In this document: positions 16,949 to 24,004 of the stretch, piece after piece
Numbering within the stretch: the first letter of the stretch is position 1
Layout: each line of letters opens with the position of its first letter
Assembly: GCF_025947065.1 (NCBI RefSeq)
Contig: NZ_CP109994.1
Span: forward strand, 2,542,001 to 2,606,000
Direction of reading: 5' to 3'
Source: Flavobacterium sp. N1736
Lineage (GTDB): Bacteria; Bacteroidota; Bacteroidia; Flavobacteriales; Flavobacteriaceae
DNA length: 64,000 bases
The notes under the pieces: model-generated
The model's input: only the letters and a program-made list of their open reading frames with translations
Databases searched by the model: none
Told to the model about the DNA's origin: nothing
Program-made: the position numbers and the translations under genes

Positions 16949-17542
16949 CTATTCCTTCTTCAAAATTCCTTTTTCTAAACTTTCATTTATTAATCCTTCA
17001 GCATAATTCCATATTGTTTTTGAACCTTCTTTTATAACGCTCTTTTTTTCGTGCACTTTATTATAATTCACGCCAAATTCTTTCCAGGTTCCTCCATCGT
17101 TAGACGTATTTTGCAATAACGGTTCTAGTCTGTCCATAGATTTTGCAAACTTTGCTTCGTTGGTTTCACCTGCTTCAAATTCTTCCCAAATGACAATCAA
17201 TTCATTGGCTTGGTTTTTAGGCAATAATCCAAAAATGCGATTTGCCGCCAATCGTTCTTCATCAGTATTATCGTGACTTTTTTGCGTATCATATATAAAG
17301 GTATCTCCGGCGTCGATTTCTACAATATCATGTATCAAAACCATTTTTACGACTTTTAAAACATCAATTGGCTCATTTGAATGTTCTGCTAAAACAATTG
17401 CCATCAAAGCCAAATGCCAGCTGTGTTCTGCATCATTTTCGTTTCGGTCGCTATTAAACAGTTTGGTTTTGCGCTGAATGTATTTTACTTTATCAATTTC
17501 TTTTATAAAAGCAATTTGATGTAACAAATCTTCTGTGTTCAT
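16949..17542 (-). CDS. HD domain-containing hydrolase (YfbR/HDDC2-like nucleotidase type)
   Basis: A 197-residue cytoplasmic metal-dependent phosphohydrolase. The HD-domain ligands are visible: His in NDAEHSWHLALMA (about residues 37-49), the HD pair in VLIHDIVEIDAGD (about 68-80) and a later Asp in KSMDRLEPLL. This pattern is that of YfbR/HDDC2-type 5'-deoxynucleotidases, so a nucleotide monophosphate substrate is plausible. The promoter is divergent from, and overlaps, that of the persulfide dioxygenase gene (17638-17653). Confidence 0.85.
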   Translation of the reverse strand: MNTEDLLHQIAFIKEIDKVKYIQRKTKLFNSDRNENDAEHSWHLALMAIVLAEHSNEPIDVLKVVKMVLIHDIVEIDAGDTFIYDTQKSHDNTDEERLAANRIFGLLPKNQANELIVIWEEFEAGETNEAKFAKSMDRLEPLLQNTSNDGGTWKEFGVNYNKVHEKKSVIKEGSKTIWNYAEGLINESLEKGILKKE

Positions 17543-17608
17543 ATGGATGATTTTTCGTAGTGTTGTAAAATTACGTCAATTTTTTTTTTACACAAAAATC
17601 AATTTTCT

Positions 17609-17622
17609 GTAACATTAGTCAC
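17609..17622 (+). promoter_or_regulatory. Crp/Fnr-type operator in front of the persulfide dioxygenase operon
   Basis: GTAACATTAGTCAC is a GTnAC-N4-GTnAC palindrome. Its reverse complement matches the site before the TauE/SafE gene (11788-11801) at 12 of 14 bases. Its centre is 33 bp upstream of the centre of the -7 box at 17645-17652, the same distance as at the other promoter. Confidence 0.7.
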
Positions 17623-17637
17623 CTATTTTAATAAAAA

Positions 17638-17653
17638 ACAAAGTTATCTTTGT
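17638..17653. promoter_or_regulatory. Overlapping divergent -7 boxes in a 16-bp palindrome
   Basis: ACAAAGTTATCTTTGT contains TATCTTTG on the plus strand (17645-17652, toward the persulfide dioxygenase at 17679) and TAACTTTG on the minus strand (17639-17646, toward the HD hydrolase at 17542). Two polymerases could not use the site together. Confidence 0.6.
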
Positions 17654-17678
17654 AACCCATCATTTTTCAATTCATATC

Positions 17679-19094
17679 ATGAAAATAGAACAAATCTACA
17701 CCGGATGTCTTGCTCAAGGTGCATATTATATAACTTCAAACGGAGAAGCTGCGATTATAGATCCGTTAAGAGAAATTCAGCCTTATCTGGATCGTTTAGA
17801 ACGCGATCAGGTAAAATTAAAATACATTTTTGAAACGCATTTTCACGCTGATTTCGTTTCGGGTCACATTGATTTAAGCAAAGAAACTCAGGCACCAATT
17901 GTTTACGGACCAAATGCTGCCTGCGAATTTGATTGCATTTCTGCCAAAGACGGACAGGAATTTAAAATTGGAAAAATTACCATTAAAGCGTTGCATACTC
18001 CGGGTCATACTATGGAAAGTACAACGTATTTATTGATTGACGAAAACGGAAAAGATCATGCCATTTTTTCCGGAGATACTTTGTTTATAGGCGATGTTGG
18101 TCGTCCGGATTTAGCCCAAAAAGCAGCCGGAATGACTCAGGATCAATTGGCGGGAATTTTATATCATTCTTTAAGAGATAAAATCATGACGCTTGCTGAT
18201 GACGTTATCGTTTATCCGGCGCATGGTGCGGGAAGCGCGTGCGGAAAAAATATGAGTAAGGAAACAGTTTCTACTATTGGAAATCAAAAAGCGACTAATT
18301 ATGCGTTGCGTGCCAATATGACGGAAGCTGAATTTATTACTGAAGTTACGGATGGATTATTGCCTCCGCCAGCTTATTTTAGTATGAATGTAGCGATGAA
18401 TAAAGGCGGCTACGAAAGTTTCGAATCGGTTTTAAATAACGGAATGAAAGCTATTAAAGTAGACGAATTTGAGGCTGTTGCCGAAGAAACCGGGGCATTG
18501 ATTTTAGATACCAGAAAAAGTGGCGATTTTTATAAAGGATTTATTCCGCAATCTATTAATATAGGCATCAACGGAGATTTTGCGCCGTGGGTTGGAACTT
18601 TAGTTGCCGATGTAAAACAGCCAATTATATTGGTTACAGAAACCGGTCTTGAAGAAGAAACCGTAACACGTTTAAGCCGTGTAGGTTTTGATTCGATTAT
18701 TGGTCATCTTGAAGGGGGTTTTGAAGCCTGGAAAAATGCAGGTTTTGAAGTTGATACGGTAAACCGAATTTCGGCAGAGCAATTTGCAGGCGAATTTAAA
18801 ATTGAAAAAGATAAAGTAATCGATATTCGCAAAGAAACGGAATACGAAGCAGAACATATCGATGATGCTTACAGTAAACCGCTTGCTTATATTAATGACT
18901 GGGTGAAAGATATTAACCCAAATGAGCATTTTTATCTGCATTGCGCCGGCGGATATCGCAGTATGATTGCAGCTTCGATTTTACAAGCTCGTGGTTTCAG
19001 AAATTTTACCGAAATTGACGGCGGTTTTGGAGCGATTGCAAAAACGAATATTCCAAAATCTGATTTTGTTTGTCAGAGTAAAGTATTAAAGTAA
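17679..19094 (+). CDS. Persulfide dioxygenase (metallo-beta-lactamase fold) with two C-terminal rhodanese domains
   Basis: ETHE1/Blh-type enzyme oxidising glutathione-like persulfide to sulfite. The metallo-beta-lactamase domain (about residues 1-230) carries THFHADFVSGH with His54, His56, Asp58 and His63, and later TPGHTMESTTY, SGDTLFIGDVGRPDL and YPAHGAGSACG. Two rhodanese domains follow. The first (about 255-355) lacks a catalytic cysteine (ILVTETGLEEE at the loop); the second (about 365-460) has Cys422 in HCAGGYRS. The 471-residue length is the usual three-domain form. It is followed, 86 bp later, by two YeeE/YedE transporter halves, probably one operon behind the promoter and operator at 17609-17652. 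Confidence 0.93.
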   Translation: MKIEQIYTGCLAQGAYYITSNGEAAIIDPLREIQPYLDRLERDQVKLKYIFETHFHADFVSGHIDLSKETQAPIVYGPNAACEFDCISAKDGQEFKIGKITIKALHTPGHTMESTTYLLIDENGKDHAIFSGDTLFIGDVGRPDLAQKAAGMTQDQLAGILYHSLRDKIMTLADDVIVYPAHGAGSACGKNMSKETVSTIGNQKATNYALRANMTEAEFITEVTDGLLPPPAYFSMNVAMNKGGYESFESVLNNGMKAIKVDEFEAVAEETGALILDTRKSGDFYKGFIPQSINIGINGDFAPWVGTLVADVKQPIILVTETGLEEETVTRLSRVGFDSIIGHLEGGFEAWKNAGFEVDTVNRISAEQFAGEFKIEKDKVIDIRKETEYEAEHIDDAYSKPLAYINDWVKDINPNEHFYLHCAGGYRSMIAASILQARGFRNFTEIDGGFGAIAKTNIPKSDFVCQSKVLK

Positions 19095-19097
19095 ATA

Positions 19098-19175
19098 AGT
19101 AACAAAGGTACAGAGGTACAAAGCGACAAAGGTTTTTAGCCTTTGAACCTTTGAGCCTTTGTACCTCAGAACCTA
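19098..19175. repeat. Palindromic repeat, family B (AAAGGTTCAAAGG / CCTTTGAACCTTTG)
   Basis: The left part (AACAAAGGTACAGAGGTAC) and right part (CCTTTGTACCTCAGAACC) are diverged reverse complements around a TTTTTAG loop. It fills the gap between the persulfide dioxygenase and the first YeeE/YedE gene. Other copies are at 36903-36956, 45487-45651, 49392-49437 and 63340-63400. Confidence 0.7.
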
Positions 19176-19180
19176 AAAAA

Positions 19181-19750
19181 ATGAATCTATTAGAAATTTT
19201 GAGAGAACCTTGGCCTTGGTACGTTGCCGGACCTTTAATTGGATTAACAGTTCCTATTTTGTTGATTATCGGAAATAAATCTTTCGGGATTAGTTCTTCG
19301 CTTCGTCATATTTGCGCGGCTTGTATTCCGGCAAATATTTCTTTCTTTAAATACGATTGGAAAAAAGAAAGCTGGAATTTATTTTTCGTTTTCGGAATTT
19401 TCCTTGGCGGAATTATCGCAGCTTATTTTTTGGCAAATCCAAATCCGGTTGAAATTACGCCGCAGCTTTCAGAACAATTAGCTTCTTATGGAATCACGGA
19501 TCATTCCGGATTATTACCAAAAGAACTTTTTTCATGGGAAAGTTTATTGACACTTCGTGGTTTTATTATGATTGTTGTTGGTGGTTTTCTCGTTGGTTTT
19601 GGAACACGTTATGCCGGCGGATGCACGAGCGGACATGCAATTATGGGAATTTCGAATTTACAATGGCCATCATTGGTAGCGACAATCTGTTTTATGATTG
19701 GCGGTTTTATTATGGCTAATTTGATTTTGCCTTATATTCTTTCACTTTAA
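19181..19750 (+). CDS. YeeE/YedE family sulfur transporter, first half (PmpA-like)
   Basis: Inner-membrane protein of 189 residues counted from the ATG at 19181; a TTG at 19151 lies inside a repeat and would add ten unlikely residues. It has about five membrane helices. The signature YAGGCTSGHAIMG near residues 145-157 contains the conserved Cys and GH of YeeE/YedE proteins, which move thiosulfate or other sulfur compounds in relay between cysteines. A second conserved Cys pair region is HICAACIPANI (about 43-53). With the next gene it forms a split transporter, as in PmpA/PmpB pairs found beside persulfide dioxygenases. Confidence 0.88.
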   Translation: MNLLEILREPWPWYVAGPLIGLTVPILLIIGNKSFGISSSLRHICAACIPANISFFKYDWKKESWNLFFVFGIFLGGIIAAYFLANPNPVEITPQLSEQLASYGITDHSGLLPKELFSWESLLTLRGFIMIVVGGFLVGFGTRYAGGCTSGHAIMGISNLQWPSLVATICFMIGGFIMANLILPYILSL

Positions 19751-19760
19751 AATTTCAAAA

Positions 19761-20240
19761 ATGAATAATTTAGAAAATACAAATACCGATACTGAAGGAA
19801 TCAACGGAAGTCAATTGAAAGATTCTGGTTTCTCAAACGTGAAATATCTTTTGGTTGGAATCTTTTTTGGAATTGTATTCGTAAAAGCCGAAATCATAAG
19901 CTGGTTTCGTATTCAGGAAATGTTTCAATTGCAATCTTTCTTTATGTATGGCGTAATTGGAAGCGCTGTTGTTGTAGGGATAATTTCGATTCAGATCATT
20001 AAAAAATTCAATATCAAAACCATTCAGGGCGAAAAAATCGAAATTCAGGCTAAAGTTTTCAGTAAAGGTCAAATTTACGGCGGATTACTTTTTGGTTTCG
20101 GCTGGGCAATAACCGGAGCTTGTCCCGGACCTTTATTTGCTCAAATTGGTACTGGAGTTACTGTAATTGTGGTTACTTTACTAAGTGCTATTTTTGGAAC
20201 CTGGGTTTATGGTTTAATAAAAGACAAACTGCCTCATTAA
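19761..20240 (+). CDS. YeeE/YedE family sulfur transporter, second half (PmpB-like)
   Basis: A 159-residue inner-membrane protein with about four helices, encoded 10 bp after the first half. The conserved cysteine signature ITGACPGPLFAQIG (about residues 118-131) is the second of the two half-transporter motifs. Residues 1-25 are polar and cytoplasmic. Together with the preceding gene it rebuilds a full YeeE-like pore. The operon ends with a hairpin at 20270-20302. Confidence 0.88.
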   Translation: MNNLENTNTDTEGINGSQLKDSGFSNVKYLLVGIFFGIVFVKAEIISWFRIQEMFQLQSFFMYGVIGSAVVVGIISIQIIKKFNIKTIQGEKIEIQAKVFSKGQIYGGLLFGFGWAITGACPGPLFAQIGTGVTVIVVTLLSAIFGTWVYGLIKDKLPH

Positions 20241-20269
20241 GATTTTTTGCTTTTCAGTTATAATATATC

Positions 20270-20302
20270 AAACCCGACTGGTTTTTAAAACTTGTCGGGT
20301 TT
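20270..20302 (+). terminator. Hairpin terminator of the persulfide dioxygenase operon
   Basis: AAACCCGAC (20270-20278) pairs with GTCGGGTTT (20294-20302); the loop is T/A-rich. It lies 30 bp past the last stop codon. Confidence 0.8.
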
Positions 20303-20456
20303 AATTATATAAGTCTAACTTTAGTTAAATATCCAAACGTAAGTATTTTAATTCAAAAATTTTATACTACTTTTATACTACTTTTATACTAATTATATAG
20401 GGTTTGTATAACTATAAAATCAGTGTTAATTTTATTAACAAAGAATTAACACGACA

Positions 20457-20500
20457 TTTGTATATACAACTATTAAAAACTTCTACATTTGTATATACAA
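20457..20500 (+). promoter_or_regulatory. MarR promoter with two TTGTATATACAA operators
   Basis: Two identical 12-bp perfect palindromes, TTGTATATACAA, lie at 20458-20469 and 20489-20500, 31 bp apart (about three helical turns). The -7 box TACATTTG (20484-20491) runs into the second, and the TTG at 20458-20460 in the first is 23 bp upstream, at -33. A regulator bound to both would cover both promoter elements, as expected for autorepression by the MarR protein encoded 18 bp downstream. Confidence 0.7.
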
Positions 20501-20517
20501 ATTATACACTTACGACT

Positions 20518-20979
20518 ATGACAATTGAAGAGGTTATAAAAAGTACAGTTAAGATGGATAATGCGAAAAAAGTTATTCTGAATATCATGTACACGCAAAA
20601 CGTAATTCAGGATCATTTCAGCGAGTTGATGAAACCGTATGATTTATCCGGAGAACAATATAATGTACTGCGTATATTAAGAGGACAAAAAGGAAAGCCT
20701 GCAAATATGTGTGTGATTCAGGAACGAATGCTGGCTAAAACCAGTAATACAACCCGATTAGTAGACAAATTATTGTTGAAAGATTATGTTACAAGAAAGG
20801 TTTGTGAAGGCAACCGAAGAAAAATTGAAGTTTTGATCACGCAAAAAGGATTGGATATTTTAAAAGAATTAGACCCTAAGGTAGATGCACACGAACGTTT
20901 GTTTGCCGGGAATATAAGCACTGAAGAATTAGAATTATTAAATAAATTATTAGAAAAATACAGAACCCAAGAAAATTAA
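20518..20979 (+). CDS. MarR family transcriptional regulator
   Basis: A 153-residue winged-helix regulator starting at the ATG at 20518 (MTIEEVIKSTVKMDNA); the longer frame from a TTG at 20404 runs through the promoter and is rejected. The DNA-binding part includes LSGEQYNVLRILRGQKG (about residues 45-61), the recognition-helix region ERMLAKTSNTTRLVDKLL (about 74-91) and the wing VTRKVCEGNRRKIEVLI. One cysteine lies in the wing and one before the recognition helix, so redox sensing is possible. It heads an operon with a nitroreductase and a YceI protein, 5 bp from the next gene, which suggests a response to electrophiles, quinones or peroxides. Confidence 0.88.
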   Translation: MTIEEVIKSTVKMDNAKKVILNIMYTQNVIQDHFSELMKPYDLSGEQYNVLRILRGQKGKPANMCVIQERMLAKTSNTTRLVDKLLLKDYVTRKVCEGNRRKIEVLITQKGLDILKELDPKVDAHERLFAGNISTEELELLNKLLEKYRTQEN

Positions 20980-20984
20980 TATTT

Positions 20985-21617
20985 ATGAGTACATTATTAG
21001 ACAAGTTAAATTGGAGATATGCAACTAAAAAATTTGATGCAGCCAAAAAAATAAGTGCCGCTGATTTAAACACTTTAAAAGAAGCTGTTAGATTGAGTGC
21101 TTCTTCATACGGATTACAACCTTATAAAGTTGTTATTGTAGAAAATCCGGAAATAAGAGAGCAATTAAAAGCTGCTGCTTACGGACAAACTCAAATTACA
21201 GATGCTTCTCAATTGTTTATTTTTGCAAACGACTTAAATACCGGAGCTGAATCTGTAGATGCATATATTCAAAATATTAGCGAAACAAGAGGCGTTCCTG
21301 CTGATGCTTTAGCCGGATTTGGCGATATGATGAAAGGTACTATTGCTAACTTATCTGACGATGCTAAAAATATCTGGACAGCAAAACAAACGTATATCGC
21401 TTTAGGATTTTTATTAAATGCTGCTTCTGAATTACATATAGATGCAACTCCAATGGAAGGTTTTAATGCTTCCGAATTTAATAGAATACTAGGTTTTGAC
21501 AAACTAGGTTTAAACGCTTCAGTAATTGCAACTGTAGGTTACAGACATGGTGAAGACGATGCACAACATTACAAAAAAGTTAGAAAATCTCACGAAGAAT
21601 TATTTATCACTATATAA
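20985..21617 (+). CDS. NAD(P)H-dependent nitroreductase family oxidoreductase
   Basis: A 210-residue flavin (FMN) reductase of the nitroreductase family. The N-terminal RYATKKFDAAKK and LSASSYGLQPYKVVIVE (about residues 36-52) form the FMN-binding start, and TAKQTYIALGFLLNAASEL with MEGFN (about 125-158) is the second half typical of NfsB/YfkO-type enzymes. The C terminus RKSHEELF contains the usual basic residue near the flavin phosphate. It follows a MarR gene by 5 bp. In family terms it reduces quinones or nitro-compounds; the real substrate is unknown. Confidence 0.9.
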   Translation: MSTLLDKLNWRYATKKFDAAKKISAADLNTLKEAVRLSASSYGLQPYKVVIVENPEIREQLKAAAYGQTQITDASQLFIFANDLNTGAESVDAYIQNISETRGVPADALAGFGDMMKGTIANLSDDAKNIWTAKQTYIALGFLLNAASELHIDATPMEGFNASEFNRILGFDKLGLNASVIATVGYRHGEDDAQHYKKVRKSHEELFITI

Positions 21618-21648
21618 TTATTATTAATCCAAAATCAATTTTAACAAC

Positions 21649-22215
21649 ATGAAAAATTTAAAAACAATTGCAATAGCATTATTCGTAGCAGTGGCTAGCG
21701 TTTCAGTAAACGCACAAACTAAAAAAATCGACGTAAAAGCAAGTACTATCAAATGGGTAGGTAAAAAAGTAACCGGAGAACACTCTGGAACTGTAAACTT
21801 TAAAGATGGTGCTTTAGTTTTCAAAGCAAAAAAATTAGTTGGCGGTAGCTTTACAGTTGACATGACTTCTTTAACTTCTACAGATTTAACTGGAGAATAC
21901 CAAGGAAAATTAAACGGTCACTTGAAATCACCAGATTTCTTTGGAACTGATAAATTTCCAACTGCAAAATTAGTTTTCAAAACTATTGCAGCTAAAGCAA
22001 CTGACGTTTATACTGTAACTGCTGATTTAACTATCAAAGGAATCACTAAACCTGTAACTTTTGATATCACTGTGGCTGGAAATACTGCTACAACTGCATT
22101 TAAAGTTGACAGAACTAAATACGATATCAAATACAACTCTGGTAACTTCTTCGAAAACTTAGGAGACAAAACTATCAATGACGATTTCGAATTGACTGTA
22201 GCTTTAAAATTCTAA
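21649..22215 (+). CDS. YceI family lipid-binding protein, exported
   Basis: A 188-residue exported protein with signal peptide MKNLKTIAIALFVAVASVSVNA. The YceI fold, an extended lipocalin-like barrel that binds polyisoprenoid or other long lipids, is shown by VKASTIKWVGKKVTGEHSG, LKSPDFFGTDKFPTAKLVF (written in parts LKSPDFFGTD and KFPTAKLVF) and TVTADLTIKGITKPVTF. It follows the nitroreductase by 31 bp. A ubiquinone- or menaquinone-related lipid would fit the context but is inference. A strong terminator follows. Confidence 0.93.
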   Translation: MKNLKTIAIALFVAVASVSVNAQTKKIDVKASTIKWVGKKVTGEHSGTVNFKDGALVFKAKKLVGGSFTVDMTSLTSTDLTGEYQGKLNGHLKSPDFFGTDKFPTAKLVFKTIAAKATDVYTVTADLTIKGITKPVTFDITVAGNTATTAFKVDRTKYDIKYNSGNFFENLGDKTINDDFELTVALKF

Positions 22216-22252
22216 TATTACATATAGAATATTAAATTCTCAATATTATAAG

Positions 22253-22287
22253 AAATGCCTCAATAATTCAAAATTATTGGGGCATTT
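22253..22287 (+). terminator. Hairpin terminator after the yceI-like gene
   Basis: AATGCCTCAATAATT pairs with AATTATTGGGGCATT around a CAA loop and is followed by seven T. Confidence 0.9.
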
Positions 22288-22376
22288 TTTTGTTTTGTTT
22301 TCAAAATAATAACGTTCATAATACTTAGATAACCCTTTGATAACAATGCTTGATGTTTTGATTAACATATGGCTTC

Positions 22377-22384
22377 TAATTTTG
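22377..22384 (+). promoter_or_regulatory. -7 box (TAATTTTG) of the beta-helix gene
   Basis: TAATTTTG fits TAnnTTTG, with a TTG 16 bp upstream (22358-22360) and the start codon 42 bp downstream. Confidence 0.55.
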
Positions 22385-22426
22385 GGGTAATTAAAAAATC
22401 ACAAACTAGAAATCAAAATTATAGTT

Positions 22427-23704
22427 ATGAAAACAAAAACATGTATTGCAATTCTAAGTATTCTAAGCTGTTTTTTTCTACAGGCACAACAGCAACAAAG
22501 AGGAATTATTGGAACGACCAACTGGATGAATAACTGGACTAATTTTAAACCAGCAATTATAGAATATAGTGAAGCCAGCAATATTATTGCGGGAACAATA
22601 GATAAAGATACCAAATTATACAAACGTAATACATATCAATTGGTTGGTACTGTTTATGTAACCAATAACGCCGTTTTAACCATTGAACCGGGAACTGTTA
22701 TTCGTGGAGATGATAAAACCTGCGGAACCTTAATAATTACGAATGGTTCTAAAATAATGGCCGAAGGTTTAGAAACAGATCCTATCGTTTTTACTTCAAA
22801 CAAAGATGTTAACGACAGAAAACCAGGTGACTGGGGCGGAATAGTAATTATGGGAAAAGCACCAATAAACAGTTTGGGCGGATTGCATACTTTGCCTTTT
22901 GATCTTGACCCGTTATTAAATCATTACGGTGGTCAGGATGCCGATGATAATTCAGGAATTTTGAAATATGTGAGAATTGAATATTCAGGAAGAAAACTAA
23001 GCGCTTTGAAAGAACTTAACGGACTTTCATTAGCCGGTGTTGGACGAAAAACGGTTTTAAATTATATTCAAATTAGTTACTCGAACGATGATTCATTCGA
23101 ATGTTATGGTGGAGGTTTTGATTTGAACAACCTTGTTTCTTACAGAACAACTGATGATGATTTTGATTTTACACAAGGAGCTCAAATTAATATTAGTAAC
23201 AGTATTGCTATTCGTCACCCCTATTCATCAGACATTTCAGGATCAAGATGTTTTGAAGTGGATTCATACGATAAAATTGAAAATACTGATATCAATAAAT
23301 TGACAAAAATAAACGCCAATAACATTACTCTTGTCAATCTTGAAGAAAATAATCAGGGATTGGTTAGAGAATCTATTCACATTAGAGAAAACACCTTTTT
23401 TACTTTAACAAATAGTATTGTATCAGGTTTTACCCCATTTGTTATATTAGAAGATAATATTGGAACCACAGATGCCAATCTATCTAAAATTAACTTTAAA
23501 AACATAGTAGTTAATAATTGTGTTGGCGAAATTACAAGTGAATCATCAGGTAATGATCCGGCAATTAAAAGTTTTTACAGCAAACCTGAATTATTATTAA
23601 ATTATACTAAAATTAGAAATAGTGATTTATTTACAATGCCTAATATCAAAGGAAGCCCTGATTTTAGAGTAAATCAAAATAACACTATCGCGATTGGAAA
23701 TTAA
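22427..23704 (+). CDS. Secreted protein predicted to form a right-handed beta-helix
   Basis: A 425-residue exported protein with signal peptide MKTKTCIAILSILSCFFLQA. Most of the chain is short beta repeats with regular aliphatic positions: TVYVTNNAVLTIEPGTVIRG, GTLIITNGSKIMAEG, then WGGIVIMGKAPIN, LKYVRIEYSGRK, LNYIQISYSNDDSFECYGG. This pattern is typical of beta-helix proteins found in Bacteroidota cell envelopes, some of them next to TonB receptors. No type IX C-terminal sorting domain is evident, and no partner gene is adjacent. Its role is unknown; a calcium- or carbohydrate-binding surface function is possible but unproven. Confidence 0.7.
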   Translation: MKTKTCIAILSILSCFFLQAQQQQRGIIGTTNWMNNWTNFKPAIIEYSEASNIIAGTIDKDTKLYKRNTYQLVGTVYVTNNAVLTIEPGTVIRGDDKTCGTLIITNGSKIMAEGLETDPIVFTSNKDVNDRKPGDWGGIVIMGKAPINSLGGLHTLPFDLDPLLNHYGGQDADDNSGILKYVRIEYSGRKLSALKELNGLSLAGVGRKTVLNYIQISYSNDDSFECYGGGFDLNNLVSYRTTDDDFDFTQGAQINISNSIAIRHPYSSDISGSRCFEVDSYDKIENTDINKLTKINANNITLVNLEENNQGLVRESIHIRENTFFTLTNSIVSGFTPFVILEDNIGTTDANLSKINFKNIVVNNCVGEITSESSGNDPAIKSFYSKPELLLNYTKIRNSDLFTMPNIKGSPDFRVNQNNTIAIGN

Positions 23705-23801
23705 GGCTTTTAAATGATCTTATCTTGTGAAATTTAACAAATTTTCAGATTTAGAAAAGTTTTTTTTGAACTTTTATGTATTCTAATTCAAATTACATTT
23801 A

Positions 23802-23809
23802 TATATTTG
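23802..23809 (+). promoter_or_regulatory. -7 box (TATATTTG) of the trp operon
   Basis: TATATTTG matches TAnnTTTG, 17 bp before the leader-peptide start codon, so the message would start just before the leader. A clear -33 TTG at the right distance was not found. Confidence 0.6.
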
Positions 23810-23826
23810 TGACATCAAAATAAGAT

Positions 23827-23883
23827 ATGAAAACAATAATGAACAATACTTGGTGGTGGAAGAATTTACGTCAAACGTCGTGA
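23827..23883 (+). CDS. trpL: trp operon leader peptide with three consecutive Trp codons
   Basis: An 18-residue open frame, MKTIMNNTWWWKNLRQTS, with TGG TGG TGG at 23851-23859 and stop TGA at 23881-23883. It follows a -7 box and precedes a terminator and trpE, the arrangement of a translational attenuator: ribosomes stall at the Trp codons when charged tRNA-Trp is scarce. The peptide itself is not expected to have a function. It is too short for routine gene calling. Three adjacent Trp codons in a random 18-codon frame would be very unlikely. Confidence 0.9.
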   Translation: MKTIMNNTWWWKNLRQTS

Positions 23884-23954
23884 ACAAAGCTTCCTATGGT
23901 ATTGTAAAACTATAAAATATAAAAGGCTTGTCATCACGACAAGCCTTTTTTTTT
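23858..23954 (+). promoter_or_regulatory. trp attenuator: alternative hairpins ending in a U-run terminator
   Basis: Terminator: AGGCTTGTC (23924-23932) pairs with GACAAGCCT (23938-23946), followed by nine T. Antiterminator: GTCGTGA (23877-23883, overlapping the leader stop codon) pairs exactly with TCACGAC (23934-23940), extended by ACAA-A-GC with GCTTGT (23926-23931), which would block the terminator. A third pairing, GGAAG (23858-23862, next to the Trp codons) with CTTCC (23890-23894), can compete. A ribosome stalled on Trp codons leaves 23877 onward free, favouring read-through; one that reaches the stop codon covers it, favouring termination. Confidence 0.85.
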
Positions 23955-24004
23955 GGTCAAAACTCAAGTGAAAATAATATACAAATTAAAAAAACGAAAT
24001 AACA

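Noticed and set aside
20404..20517. N-terminal extension of the MarR protein from a TTG
   Set aside because: This stretch holds the promoter boxes and two operators, and the protein from the ATG at 20518 has the normal family start.
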